A DNA stretch of 64,000 nt from Pseudomonas capeferrum (GTDB taxonomy: Bacteria > Pseudomonadota > Gammaproteobacteria > Pseudomonadales > Pseudomonadaceae), in contig NZ_JAAMQM010000017.1 of the NCBI RefSeq assembly GCF_013523055.1, positions 62,001 through 126,000 on the forward strand, in the 5' to 3' direction. A program made the position numbers and the translations under genes. Of the stretch, positions 7,843-16,279 are shown in pieces. Each line of letters begins with the position of its first letter. The stretch's first letter is position 1. Under the pieces are notes generated by a model. The model was not told the DNA's origin. It did not search any database and saw nothing but the letters and a program-made list of their open reading frames with translations.

Positions 7843-8076
7843 ATGAAGCGTTTCGTATTGGCGGTGCTGGCTTCGACGCTGGCAATGGCAACCCAGGCGG
7901 CACCCAAGCCTTGCGAGGAACTCAAGGCCGAGATCGAAGCCAAGATCCAGGCCCAGGGCGTCACCTCGTATACGTTGGAAATCGTTTCCAACGAAGAAGC
8001 CCACGATCAGAACATGGTCGTGGGTAGCTGCGATAATGGTACGCGCAAGATCATCTATCAGAAGAACGATCGCTAG
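7843..8076 (+). CDS. DUF1161 periplasmic protein (copy 2)
   Basis: This 77-residue exported protein is a paralogue of the one at 5645. It has a signal peptide (residues 1-20, MKRFVLAVLASTLAMATQAA), then PKPCEELKAEIEAKIQAQGV and GSCDNGTRKIIYQK. Both cysteines and the CEELK/IxY framework align with copy 1. An AAGGAG lies 8 bases upstream of the ATG. The function is unknown. It is 71 bases downstream of osmC and could be read through from it or from its own promoter. Confidence 0.9.
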   Translation: MKRFVLAVLASTLAMATQAAPKPCEELKAEIEAKIQAQGVTSYTLEIVSNEEAHDQNMVVGSCDNGTRKIIYQKNDR

Positions 8077-8079
8077 TTC

Positions 8080-8493
8080 TCAGGGAATGCAGAAGACATT
8101 GCTCGGTTCGTCTACCACTACGTTACGCGCTGCGTCGTAGAGGTAGACGACCGGCTGCATGACCGGCGCGCGCGCCTCCAGGCGATAGCGCTGGCCGGCC
8201 TTGAAATCGTTGTACCTGACTGTCAGGTAACAGGTGCGCTCGGTCGGATCCGTGGTGAACCCTCCCGAATACACTTCGAAATCGAAACGCACGACCAACT
8301 CGTGCTTGCCGGGGCTTACCTGGAAGAAACGGCCGTCATCGAGACGTTGGCCATCGAGTCGATCGGCCATGACCAGCCTGCCCGGAGTGATGGTGTAGAG
8401 GTCGATCCAGGCCTGTTTCGGATCGGCAGGTGGCAATGGGCTGGCGCATGCCCCCAGTGCACCGAGGGCAATCAGCAGCATGGGCTGGCGCAT
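8080..8493 (-). CDS. Outer-membrane-type lipoprotein (paralogue 1)
   Basis: The 137-residue lipoprotein has signal MRQPMLLIALGALGAC with lipobox LGAC (C16), followed by a small beta-rich domain: DPKQAWIDL, FFQVSPGKHELVVRFDFEV, CYLTVRYNDFKAGQRYRLEA, VVYLYDA. It is about 40% alike to the next gene by eye, clearly a tandem duplicate. The motif PGKHELxVRF plus FxAGQRYR resembles Pseudomonas lipoproteins of the PA0315 type, whose role is unknown. It ends convergently against the DUF1161 gene. Confidence 0.88.
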   Translation of the reverse strand: MRQPMLLIALGALGACASPLPPADPKQAWIDLYTITPGRLVMADRLDGQRLDDGRFFQVSPGKHELVVRFDFEVYSGGFTTDPTERTCYLTVRYNDFKAGQRYRLEARAPVMQPVVYLYDAARNVVVDEPSNVFCIP

Positions 8494-8547
8494 GGCGATA
8501 CTCCTGCTCGCGTTCCATTGGCTACAAGCATAGCGCCATTATGGAAC

Positions 8548-8961
8548 TCAGGTACGCTGGCAGCCCCCTGGCAGGCCTTGGCCGACCAGGTTCTGCTGAT
8601 CGTCGTAAAGTTTCACCCACGGCCTGAAGCCGATGCTGCCGGCCTGCATCTGATATCGCTGGCCGGCACCGAAGTCCTTGAACGTCAGGTTGAGCTGGCA
8701 ATCACGGCCCAGTGGCTCGCTGCCAGGGCCGATATTGGTCGGCTCAACGGTGAACAGGTAACGGACAGTCAATTCATGGCGTCCTGGAGCAACTTCGAAG
8801 TACCGGTTGTCGGCCCAGTCTCGCTCGTCTACCTGCACGGCATGCAGCGCGGTTTCATCGTTCGGCGACAGGTCGATCCAGGCCTGGCTCGGATCCGGAT
8901 TCGGTAGGCTTGAGCAGCCCGTCAGCAGCGCGAGCGCGCCGATGGCAATCAGTGTACGCAT
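8548..8961 (-). CDS. Outer-membrane-type lipoprotein (paralogue 2)
   Basis: The 137-residue lipoprotein has signal MRTLIAIGALALLTGC with lipobox LTGC (C16). The mature part mirrors the neighbouring gene: DPSQAWIDLSPND, YFEVAPGRHELTVRYLFTV, CQLNLTFKDFGAGQRYQMQA, WVKLYDDQQN. The start is the ATG at 8961, which opens the signal peptide directly; the much longer open frame upstream runs through the aminopeptidase gene on the other strand and is not real. It probably shares a transcript with paralogue 1 (54-base gap). The function is unknown. Confidence 0.88.
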   Translation of the reverse strand: MRTLIAIGALALLTGCSSLPNPDPSQAWIDLSPNDETALHAVQVDERDWADNRYFEVAPGRHELTVRYLFTVEPTNIGPGSEPLGRDCQLNLTFKDFGAGQRYQMQAGSIGFRPWVKLYDDQQNLVGQGLPGGCQRT

Positions 8962-9029
8962 GGCGAAACTCCACCCTGGCAAGTTAGTCTTGATACGCGA
9001 CGGCAGTTTGAGCGAGATGAGCAGTCCCG

Positions 9030-10154
9030 ATGTCCCGATTTTTTCTTTTCCTACGCACGAACCTTGGGGCACTCGACCGCTTTTTACGGTGCTTGGTTCC
9101 CCCAGCGGCCATTTTCCTGCTGGGCGGTTGCAGCGGTCTTGCCTATTACGGCCAGTTGGCCGAAGGTCAATGGCAGCTGTTGCGAGCACGGGTACCGGTA
9201 ACGGATATCGTCGCGGATCCATCGACCGATCCGCGGCTGCGTCAGCGTCTGCTGCATGCTGAGCAGGCTCGCCGTTTTGCCAGTGAGCAGTTGAAACTGC
9301 CGGACAACCGCAGCTACCGGGTCTATGCCGACCTGGGGCGGCCCTTCGTGGTCTGGAATGTCTTCGCCACCCCCGAGTTGTCGCTCGAGCCAGTGACGCA
9401 CTGCTTTCCCATAGCGGGCTGCGTCGCTTATCGCGGTTACTATCACCAGGGCGCGGCCCGGGGCGCGGCGGCGCTATTGCGTCAGGAGGGGCTGGATGTC
9501 TACGTGGGCGGCGTCGAGGCCTATTCGACCCTGGGCTGGTTCGATGACCCGATTTTGTCATCGATGGTCAGCTGGAGCGACGAACGCCTGGCATCACTGA
9601 TCTTTCACGAATTGGCCCACCAGCGCCTGTATGTGCAGGACGATACGCAATTCAACGAGTCCTATGCCACCTTCGTCGAGCAGGAAGGTACCCGCCAATG
9701 GCGTGCCCGGCATGGGCTTCCGGCAGCGTCGCAGGATAGCGTGCGCCAGCGCGATCAGTTCATCCACCTGGTGCTCGCCAGTCGCCAGCGGCTCGAGCGT
9801 CTCTACGCTTCGCCCCTGACGGTGGAAAGCAAGCGTGCGGCCAAGCAGGCGGAGTTCGAGCGCCTGCGCCGCGAGTATCGACAGTTGCGCGATAGTCAGT
9901 GGAAAGGCGTCGGGCGCTATGACGGCTTTATCAATGGCCCGTTGAGCAATGCCAAGCTGTTGCCGTTCGGGCTGTACGATCAATGGGTGCCGGCGTTCGC
10001 GAGACTGTTCGCATGGGTGAACGGGGACTGGGCCCGCTTTCATGATCGCGTCGAGGCGCTGGGTCGGCTGTCTGCTGCCCAACGCAAGGCAGCATTGGCC
10101 GAGCTGGCAGGCCAGGCCCGGCCTGATGCTGGTCAGTCAAGGAAAGGCATTTGA
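9030..10154 (+). CDS. Predicted zinc aminopeptidase (PF10023 family), lipoprotein-like
   Basis: The 374-residue protein has a metalloprotease motif HELAHQ (HExxH, H193/E194/H197) followed after about 15 residues by NESYATFVE, whose Glu is the likely third zinc ligand. The flanking text (LIFHELAHQRLYVQDDTQFNESYATFVEQEG is split here by eye) matches the 'predicted aminopeptidase' family DUF2265/PF10023. Near the N-terminus a hydrophobic stretch ends in LLGGCSG, a good lipobox at C34, so the enzyme is probably anchored in the periplasm. Substrate unknown. It is divergent from the lipoprotein pair with 68 bases between. Confidence 0.9.
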   Translation: MSRFFLFLRTNLGALDRFLRCLVPPAAIFLLGGCSGLAYYGQLAEGQWQLLRARVPVTDIVADPSTDPRLRQRLLHAEQARRFASEQLKLPDNRSYRVYADLGRPFVVWNVFATPELSLEPVTHCFPIAGCVAYRGYYHQGAARGAAALLRQEGLDVYVGGVEAYSTLGWFDDPILSSMVSWSDERLASLIFHELAHQRLYVQDDTQFNESYATFVEQEGTRQWRARHGLPAASQDSVRQRDQFIHLVLASRQRLERLYASPLTVESKRAAKQAEFERLRREYRQLRDSQWKGVGRYDGFINGPLSNAKLLPFGLYDQWVPAFARLFAWVNGDWARFHDRVEALGRLSAAQRKAALAELAGQARPDAGQSRKGI

Positions 10155-10197
10155 TTTTCCGATGCTGGAGGTTATCTGGCAGCTTTCAAACTTTCTG

Positions 10198-10298
10198 TGA
10201 TGCTGATGGCCTATCGCGGGACGAGCCCGCTCGCCACTGATGCGCGGTGCAGCGAAGACACATCCCTGGTGGCGTCCCGCGATAGGCCATCAGCATCA
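10198..10298. repeat. Inverted REP pair with one shortened arm
   Basis: The left arm (10198-10236) holds a full REP palindrome (GCGGGACGAGCCCGC) followed by TCGCCAC. The right arm (10268-10298) is the reverse complement over 26 bases (TGATGCTGATGG... side) but has lost 10 bases inside the palindrome. It is the same REP family as the pair at 5991-6139. It sits between the convergent aminopeptidase and HAD genes. Confidence 0.85.
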
Positions 10299-10387
10299 TG
10301 AGAGGCTCCACAAGCCGAAGGCTAAGCTTCAACATCGAACATCGAGCGCGTTTCCTCGACTGGCCGGCACTGCGTCTGGCCAGCTTT

Positions 10388-11047
10388 TCAGGAGATTGAA
10401 GCCCGCAGGAACGCCTGGTGCATCTGGGCCAGGGTCGGGAAATGGAATGCCGGCTGTTCGGCCATCAATTCCTCATGGCTGCCAAAGCCGTAACCCACCG
10501 CGACGGCCTGCAGCCCATTGCTGCGCGCGCCGATCAGATCGTGCTTGCGGTCCCCGATCATCAGCGTCTGGGTCGGGTCCAGGCCTTGCTCGTCGAGCAG
10601 GTGTCGGATCAGGTCGACCTTGTTGGTACGGGTACCGTCCAGCTCGCTGCCGTAGATCACCTTGAAGTGATGGTCGAAGGCAAAATGGCGGGCGATCTCG
10701 CGGGCGAACTCCCAAGGTTTCGAGGTGGCGATGTAGAGCGTGCGGTCCTGATCGGCGAGCGCTTGCAGCAACGCGGGTACGCCTTCGAACACCTGATTTT
10801 CGTACAGGCCGGTCACGCGAAAGCGTTCACGGTAGAAATTCACCGCCTCCCAGGCCTTGGCCTCCTCGAAGTCGTAGAACTGCATGAAGGCCTGCAGCAG
10901 TGGCGGGCCGATGAAGTGCTCGAGACGGGCCAGGTCCGGCTCATCGATACCCAGCTTGGCCAGTGCATACTGGATCGAGCGGGTGATGCCCAGGCGCGGG
11001 TCGGTCAAGGTACCGTCTAGGTCGAAAAGGATATTCTGCTGGCGCAT
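10388..11047 (-). CDS. HAD-superfamily hydrolase, phosphoglycolate-phosphatase/5'-nucleotidase-like
   Basis: The 219-residue protein has all HAD motifs: I, FDLDGTLTD (D9 nucleophile, D11); II, IATSKP; III, a Lys in the RTNKVDLI region; IV, MIGDRKHDL. The cap is helical, type C1, as in Gph and PpaX. It probably dephosphorylates a small phosphometabolite such as phosphoglycolate or a nucleotide; the substrate is not determined. The start ATG at 11047 (MRQQNILFDLDG) is preferred to the longer frame. It is 7 bases downstream of the gamma carbonic anhydrase gene and so cotranscribed with it. Confidence 0.92.
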   Translation of the reverse strand: MRQQNILFDLDGTLTDPRLGITRSIQYALAKLGIDEPDLARLEHFIGPPLLQAFMQFYDFEEAKAWEAVNFYRERFRVTGLYENQVFEGVPALLQALADQDRTLYIATSKPWEFAREIARHFAFDHHFKVIYGSELDGTRTNKVDLIRHLLDEQGLDPTQTLMIGDRKHDLIGARSNGLQAVAVGYGFGSHEELMAEQPAFHFPTLAQMHQAFLRASIS

Positions 11048-11054
11048 GGCAGTC

Positions 11055-11627
11055 TCAGGAAGGGCTGTGGGCGGGAGTGGATTCCGGACGGTCATAGCCT
11101 TCGGCCAAATGCTGGTCCTTGAGCTTGACGTAGTTGCCCGCGCTGTACGAGAAGAACGCGCGCTCCTTGTCGGTCAGCGGCCGCGCTTGTTTGACCGGGC
11201 TGCCGACATACAGAAAGCCGCTGGCCAGACGTTTGCCAGGCGGCACCAGGCTGCCGGCACCGATGATGACCTCGTCCTCGACCACGGCACCGTCCATGAT
11301 CGTGCTGCCCATGCCTACCAGGATCCGGTTTCCAAGAGTGCAACCATGCAGCATGACCTTGTGGCCGATGGTCACCTCGTCGCCGATCAACAGCGGGAAA
11401 CCCTCGGGATTGAAGGGTCCGGCGTGGGTGATGTGCAGCACGCTGCCATCCTGCACGCTGGTGCGCGCGCCGATGCGGATACGGTGCATGTCGCCGCGGA
11501 TGACCGTCAGTGGCCAGACCGAACTGTCCTCGCCGATCTCTACATCCCCTAGAACGACCGCCGAACGGTCGACGAAGGCCCGCGGTCCGAGCACAGGGGT
11601 GTGTTGCTGGAAGTTTCTGATGGCCAT
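11055..11627 (-). CDS. Gamma-carbonic-anhydrase-family hexapeptide protein
   Basis: The 190-residue protein is a left-handed beta-helix built of hexapeptide repeats (VVLGDVEIGEDSSVWPLTVIRGD, IRIGARTSVQDGSVLH). The zinc ligands of gamma-class carbonic anhydrases are present: H in VLHITHAGP and the pair in VTIGHKVMLHGC. It matches the YrdA/CaiE/PaaY group, for which some members are active carbonic anhydrases and others are thioesterases or inactive. The start ATG 11627 gives MAIRNFQQHTP. It is divergent from prlC and upstream of the HAD gene in the same operon. Confidence 0.93.
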   Translation of the reverse strand: MAIRNFQQHTPVLGPRAFVDRSAVVLGDVEIGEDSSVWPLTVIRGDMHRIRIGARTSVQDGSVLHITHAGPFNPEGFPLLIGDEVTIGHKVMLHGCTLGNRILVGMGSTIMDGAVVEDEVIIGAGSLVPPGKRLASGFLYVGSPVKQARPLTDKERAFFSYSAGNYVKLKDQHLAEGYDRPESTPAHSPS

Positions 11628-11729
11628 GATAGCGCCTCTTTTCAATGCCGATAGGCAGGCTGCCTGCTGCGGTCGGCGTCGATTGTAATTAAGATGGGGA
11701 AGTGTTTCTCCTGCCAAGGTATCCAAATC

Positions 11730-13781
11730 GTGAGTGCGAACAATCCGCTTCTGCAGTCCTTTGATCTGCCGCCCTTCTCGGCAATCCGTGCCGAACACGT
11801 GCTGCCGGCGATCGAACAGATCCTGGCCGACAACCGCAAAGCCATAGCCGACATCCTCAAGACCCAAGGCCAGAAGCCGACCTGGGCCGGGCTCGTGCTG
11901 GCGATGGATGAACTCAATGACCGCCTCGGCGCCGCCTGGAGCCCGGTGAGTCACCTCAATGCCGTGTGCAACAGCCCGGAGCTGCGCGAGGCCTATGAAT
12001 CATGCCTGCCGGCCCTGAGCGCCTACTCCACCGAGCTGGGGCAGAACCGTGAACTGTTCGAAGCCTACCAGGCGCTGGCCAACAGCCCGGAAGCGGCGAA
12101 CTTCGAGGTGGCGCAGAAGACCATTCTCGAACACGCCTTGCGTGACTTCCGCCTGTCGGGCATCGATCTGCCAGCCGACAAGCAACAACGCTATGCCGAA
12201 GTGCAGAGCACGCTCAGCGAACTGGGCAGCCGTTTCTCCAACCAGTTGCTCGATGCCACCCAGGCCTGGAGCAAGCACGTTGCCGATGAAGCCACGCTGG
12301 CCGGCCTGACCGACTCGGCCAAGGCACAGATGGCCGCCGCCGCCCAGGCCAAGGGCCTCGATGGCTGGCTGATCACCCTCGAGTTCCCCAGCTACTATGC
12401 CGTGATGACCTATGCGGACGACCGTGCCCTGCGCGAGGAAATCTACGCCGCCTACTGCACCCGCGCCTCGGACCAGGGACCCAATGCAGGCCAGTTCGAC
12501 AATGGCCCGGTCATGCGCGAGATTCTTGACCTGCGCCAGGAACTGGCCGAACTGCTGGGCTATGCCAACTTCGCCGAGCTCAGCCTGGCTACCAAGATGG
12601 CGGAGTCCAGCGATCAGGTTCTGAGTTTCCTGCGCGATCTGGCCAAGCGCAGCAAACCCTTCGCTGTCCAGGACCTGGCCCAACTCAAGGCCTATGCCGC
12701 CGAACAAGGCTGCCCGGACCTGCAAAGCTGGGACGCGGGCTACTTCGGCGAGAAACTGCGCGAGCAACGCTACAGCGTGTCCCAGGAAACCCTGCGCGCC
12801 TACTTCCCGATCGACAAGGTGCTGTCCGGCCTGTTTGCCATCGTCCAGCGCCTGTATGGCATCGAGATCGCCGAACTCAAAGGCTTCGACAGCTGGCACC
12901 CGGAAGTACGACTGTTCGAGATCAAGGAAAACGGCCAGCACGTAGGGCGCTTCTTCTTCGACCTCTATGCCCGCGCCAACAAGCGCGGCGGTGCCTGGAT
13001 GGACGGCGCCCGGGATCGTCGTCGCACCATCAGCGGCGAACTGCAAAGCCCGGTGGCCAACCTGGTGTGCAACTTCACACCGGCCGCCCCTGGCAAACCG
13101 GCCCTATTGACCCACGATGAAGTGACCACGCTGTTCCACGAGTTCGGTCATGGCCTGCATCATCTGCTGACGCGTATCGAGCATGCCGGCGTTTCCGGCA
13201 TCAATGGTGTCGCCTGGGATGCGGTCGAACTGCCGAGCCAGTTCATGGAAAACTGGTGCTGGGAGCCGCAAGGCCTGGCATTGATTTCCGGTCATTACGA
13301 AACCGGGGTTCCGCTGCCTCAGGATCTGCTCGAAAAGATGCTCGCGGCGAAGAACTTCCAGTCTGGCCTGATGATGGTTCGACAACTGGAATTCTCCCTG
13401 TTCGACTTCGAGCTGCATGCCAACGCAGACAAGGGCCGCAGCGCTCTGGAAGTACTCGAGGCCGTACGCGACGAGGTCTCGGTGATGCGCCCGCCTGCCT
13501 ACAACCGCTTTCCCAACAGCTTCGCGCACATCTTCGCCGGTGGCTATGCGGCGGGTTACTACAGCTACAAGTGGGCTGAGGTGCTGTCGGCCGATGCCTT
13601 CTCGCGCTTCGAGGAAGAGGGCGTATTCAACGCCGACACTGGCCGTGCCTTCCGCGAGGCGATCCTGGCCCGTGGCGGTTCACGCGAGCCGATGGTGCTG
13701 TTCGTCGATTTCCGTGGCCGTGAGCCGTCGATCGATGCACTCTTGCGTCATTGTGGCCTCAGCGAAGAAGTGGCCGCATGA
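11730..13781 (+). CDS. prlC: Oligopeptidase A (M3 zinc metallopeptidase)
   Basis: The 683-residue M3 peptidase has the catalytic HEFGHGLHH at residues 470-478 and, downstream, the partner Glu and His/Tyr region (VELPSQFMENWCWE; FAHIFAGGYAAGYYSYKWAEVLSADAF). The N-terminus NPLLQSFDLPPFSAIRAEHVLPAIEQ is typical of Pseudomonas PrlC. Oligopeptidase A degrades signal peptides and other short peptides in the cytoplasm. The start is the GTG at 11730 (VSANNPLL), which matches the family N-terminus; the longer frame adds an unlikely Cys-rich leader. Its stop overlaps the next gene by 4 bases. Confidence 0.97.
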   Translation: MSANNPLLQSFDLPPFSAIRAEHVLPAIEQILADNRKAIADILKTQGQKPTWAGLVLAMDELNDRLGAAWSPVSHLNAVCNSPELREAYESCLPALSAYSTELGQNRELFEAYQALANSPEAANFEVAQKTILEHALRDFRLSGIDLPADKQQRYAEVQSTLSELGSRFSNQLLDATQAWSKHVADEATLAGLTDSAKAQMAAAAQAKGLDGWLITLEFPSYYAVMTYADDRALREEIYAAYCTRASDQGPNAGQFDNGPVMREILDLRQELAELLGYANFAELSLATKMAESSDQVLSFLRDLAKRSKPFAVQDLAQLKAYAAEQGCPDLQSWDAGYFGEKLREQRYSVSQETLRAYFPIDKVLSGLFAIVQRLYGIEIAELKGFDSWHPEVRLFEIKENGQHVGRFFFDLYARANKRGGAWMDGARDRRRTISGELQSPVANLVCNFTPAAPGKPALLTHDEVTTLFHEFGHGLHHLLTRIEHAGVSGINGVAWDAVELPSQFMENWCWEPQGLALISGHYETGVPLPQDLLEKMLAAKNFQSGLMMVRQLEFSLFDFELHANADKGRSALEVLEAVRDEVSVMRPPAYNRFPNSFAHIFAGGYAAGYYSYKWAEVLSADAFSRFEEEGVFNADTGRAFREAILARGGSREPMVLFVDFRGREPSIDALLRHCGLSEEVAA

Positions 13782-14056
13782 GCGAGGTGACCGTGAACAA
13801 GACCAAGAAGCGCTTTGTCGCCGGGGCTGTCTGCCCGGCGTGCAGTGCAGCCGACAGATTGATGATGTGGAGCGAGGATGGCGTGCCGCACCGCGAATGC
13901 GTGGAGTGCGGTTTCTCCGATACCCTCAACGAGCAAGGGCTGTCCGTGCCCAAGGAGCTGGGCACACGGGTCAATCAGGCCGCGCCCAAGCCGGCCGCGC
14001 CGGTACAGACCGTGCAATTCTTCCCTAATCCGAAGCTGAAGAAGCCAACGCAATAG
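13778..14056 (+). CDS. YheV-like zinc-ribbon protein
   Basis: The 92-residue protein has a treble/zinc ribbon made of CPAC and CVECG (VCPACSAADRLMMW ... PHRECVECGFSD), then a proline/lysine tail ending FFPNPKLKKP. This matches the YheV family of small metal-binding proteins that is regularly coupled to prlC in Gammaproteobacteria. The start ATG overlaps the prlC stop as ATGA, so translation is coupled; the function is unknown but the pairing suggests a role linked to peptide turnover. Confidence 0.9.
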   Translation: MSEVTVNKTKKRFVAGAVCPACSAADRLMMWSEDGVPHRECVECGFSDTLNEQGLSVPKELGTRVNQAAPKPAAPVQTVQFFPNPKLKKPTQ

Positions 14057-14179
14057 CGCATGAGCCGGGCTGGGGCCCGCGGCCCCAGTCCTGGCTTGCG
14101 CGGGTAGCACGTAGTTAACGCATGGCCGAGGTCATGGCATAGCAAGCTCGAGTCTTCATGACCCGAGCAAGGAAATGCC

Positions 14180-16213
14180 GTGACCACTGCCAACCCGCTG
14201 CTGAACCCCACTCCCCTGGTCGACTACGACCAAGTCATGCCCGAGCATGTGCTTCCCGCCATCGAACAGGTGATCGCGGAGCACGAGGCCGGTCTCCAAC
14301 GCATCATCGAAGCCCAGGAAGCATTGCCCACCTGGGACGACCTGGTACTGGCCGTGGATGCACTGGATGCTCGCTTGCAGGGTGTCTTCTATTCGATCGT
14401 ACCCCTGATGTTTCGTGACGAAGCGTGGCAGACGCAGGTCCACGCGTGTTTCGGCCTGGTCGATGTGCGCTTCAAGCAAAAGCTCAAGAACGCACGGCTG
14501 CATGCCCTCTACCGGCGTCTTGCCGACAGTGAGCTAGGCGTCAACCTCGATGCTCACCGGCGCAGCACGCTTGCACAGGCGCTGGAAGAATTCCGTCAGG
14601 CCGGAGCCCTGCTGGACGATGCCGACCAGGATCGCCTGGTGCAGCTCGAAGCGCAGATCCGAGAACTCGAAGGTCTGTTCGCAGCCAATATCGGGCGGTC
14701 GGTCGAGCATTCCGCTATCCACCTTACCGATGGACAGCGCCTCGGCGAAGTGCCACAACGGCTGCGCGACGAGATGGCCCAAAAGGCCAAAGCCGCTTCC
14801 CTCACGGGATGGCTGATAGCCTGCGAAGAGGCAGCCTGCAAAGCCATACTCGAACATGCCTCGGACCGGGATCTGCGCCAGCAGGTCTACAAGGCCTATC
14901 ACACCCGTGGTTGGGATGCCGAGGCCGGCCACGATAATGAACCGGTACTCGAACGATTGGCGAAGGCCAGGCATGAGAAGGCACGGTTGCTTGGCTTTGC
15001 CAATCACATGGAACTGAGCTTGCGGACCAAGAGCGCCGGCTCGGTCGAGCGGGTGCACGAGTTCCTGGATGACCTGGCACGCAGAGTGAGCCCAATGATG
15101 CAGCGATGGCAAGCAGGGCTGCGAAGGACTGCATCGGACATGGGCCTGACCGACGTGCAACCCTGGGACCTGGACTATCTCCAGGCCATGGGCAGACGTG
15201 CGACGCAGGCTCTGTCCGTCGAACGCTTTCGTGAGTTCTATCCGCTGGGCCGGGTGGTCGAAGCTCTGCGCGATCTGGCCCGCCAGTTGTTCGGCCTGAC
15301 CTTGAACCCATATGAGGCGGTAGGTGCATGGGACCCGAGCGTCAGTACCTTCGAAGTGGTGCAAGACCATGCCGTGATCGGCTACCTGTATCTGGACCTG
15401 GTCGAGCGGCCAGGCAAGCAGAGTGGTTCTGTGTTCACCTCCTATGTCTGGAACCGCCGCATCGACGCCGAGGGTATTTACCACGGGGCAGTGGCGATCG
15501 TGTTCAGCGACACGTCCGCCGGCCTGGAAGGCGCGCCGCCATTGCTCGATCCTCTGGCCTTGCGCAAGCTGTTCCACGAATTCGGCCATGCCCTGCACCA
15601 CTTGCTGGTGCGTACCAGCAATCATGTGTTGTCCGATGTCCGTCGGTTTGGCACCGATGGTGTCGAAGTCTCGGGCAAGCTGCTGGAGCGCTGGGCTTGC
15701 AACGCCGCCTACCTGGCCAGCATTTCCTCTCATGTCGAGAATGGCGGCGTATTGACCGAGGCGCAGGTGCAGTCGGTATTGGCGAGCCAGGAGACTGGTG
15801 TCCGGGAGTGTGCCGAAAACCTGTCACGGGCCTTGTTCGATCTGGACCTGCATCAGGCGCCTGACGACGGCAGGACGATTCACGAGCGAGCCGAGGCCAG
15901 TTACGCGAAGGTCTCGCGTTGGCCAATGGCCGGGTTCGAAAAACCGATGCACGCTTTCGATTACCTCATCAGTGGCTATGACGCAGGCTACTACGCCTAT
16001 CTCTGGTCCGATGTGCGGGCCTTCGATCTGTTCTCGCGTTTCGAGCGTGAAGGATTGCTCGATGCCGCTGCCGGGCGTGCGCTTCAAGAGGACTTCTTCG
16101 CGCATGGAACCGCACGCTCGCTTGCCGAAAGCATCGAGACGTTCCTCGGCCGACCGGTGAGCGCAACGTCGTACTTGCGCGGACTCGGCCTGAATGACAC
16201 TGGAGGCGAGTGA
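14180..16213 (+). CDS. Second M3-family oligopeptidase (PrlC paralogue)
   Basis: The 677-residue protein is homologous to PrlC over its full length. The N-terminus (NPLLNPTPLVDYDQVMPEHVLPAIEQVI) parallels prlC, and the zinc site HEFGHALHH is intact at 466-474, followed by DGVEVSGKLLERW and ISGYDAGYYAYLWSDVRAFDLFSRFE. Active-site residues therefore look complete, yet sequence divergence from prlC is high. It starts with GTG at 14180, preceded by AAGGAAATGCC. In P. aeruginosa, as I recall, the yheV-like gene is directly followed by the radical SAM gene, so this copy appears to be an inserted paralogue. Its peptide substrates are unknown. Confidence 0.93.
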   Translation: MTTANPLLNPTPLVDYDQVMPEHVLPAIEQVIAEHEAGLQRIIEAQEALPTWDDLVLAVDALDARLQGVFYSIVPLMFRDEAWQTQVHACFGLVDVRFKQKLKNARLHALYRRLADSELGVNLDAHRRSTLAQALEEFRQAGALLDDADQDRLVQLEAQIRELEGLFAANIGRSVEHSAIHLTDGQRLGEVPQRLRDEMAQKAKAASLTGWLIACEEAACKAILEHASDRDLRQQVYKAYHTRGWDAEAGHDNEPVLERLAKARHEKARLLGFANHMELSLRTKSAGSVERVHEFLDDLARRVSPMMQRWQAGLRRTASDMGLTDVQPWDLDYLQAMGRRATQALSVERFREFYPLGRVVEALRDLARQLFGLTLNPYEAVGAWDPSVSTFEVVQDHAVIGYLYLDLVERPGKQSGSVFTSYVWNRRIDAEGIYHGAVAIVFSDTSAGLEGAPPLLDPLALRKLFHEFGHALHHLLVRTSNHVLSDVRRFGTDGVEVSGKLLERWACNAAYLASISSHVENGGVLTEAQVQSVLASQETGVRECAENLSRALFDLDLHQAPDDGRTIHERAEASYAKVSRWPMAGFEKPMHAFDYLISGYDAGYYAYLWSDVRAFDLFSRFEREGLLDAAAGRALQEDFFAHGTARSLAESIETFLGRPVSATSYLRGLGLNDTGGE

Positions 16214-16224
16214 TGAAAGGCGCT

Positions 16225-16242
16225 GGAACATCGGCATGTTCC
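16225..16242. promoter_or_regulatory. GGAACAT palindrome upstream of the radical SAM gene
   Basis: GGAACATCGGCATGTTCC is a perfect 7-bp inverted repeat with a 4-base centre, beginning 11 bases after the stop of the M3 gene and ending 6 bases before the LexA box. It could be a short hairpin at the end of the upstream transcript or a second operator; the sequence alone does not decide. Confidence 0.45.
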
Positions 16243-16248
16243 GGATTA

Positions 16249-16264
16249 CTGTATATGGATACAG
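16249..16264. promoter_or_regulatory. LexA (SOS) box
   Basis: CTGTATATGGATACAG matches the proteobacterial LexA consensus CTGT-N8-ACAG, and the inner bases TATATGGATA agree with the preferred TATATATATA at 8 of 10 positions. Flanking TA/GT extend the symmetry (ACTGT...ACAGT). It lies 15 bases before the ATG of the radical SAM gene, so LexA binding here would block its transcription until DNA damage. Confidence 0.85.
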
Positions 16265-16279
16265 TTTCCAGGTGATGCC

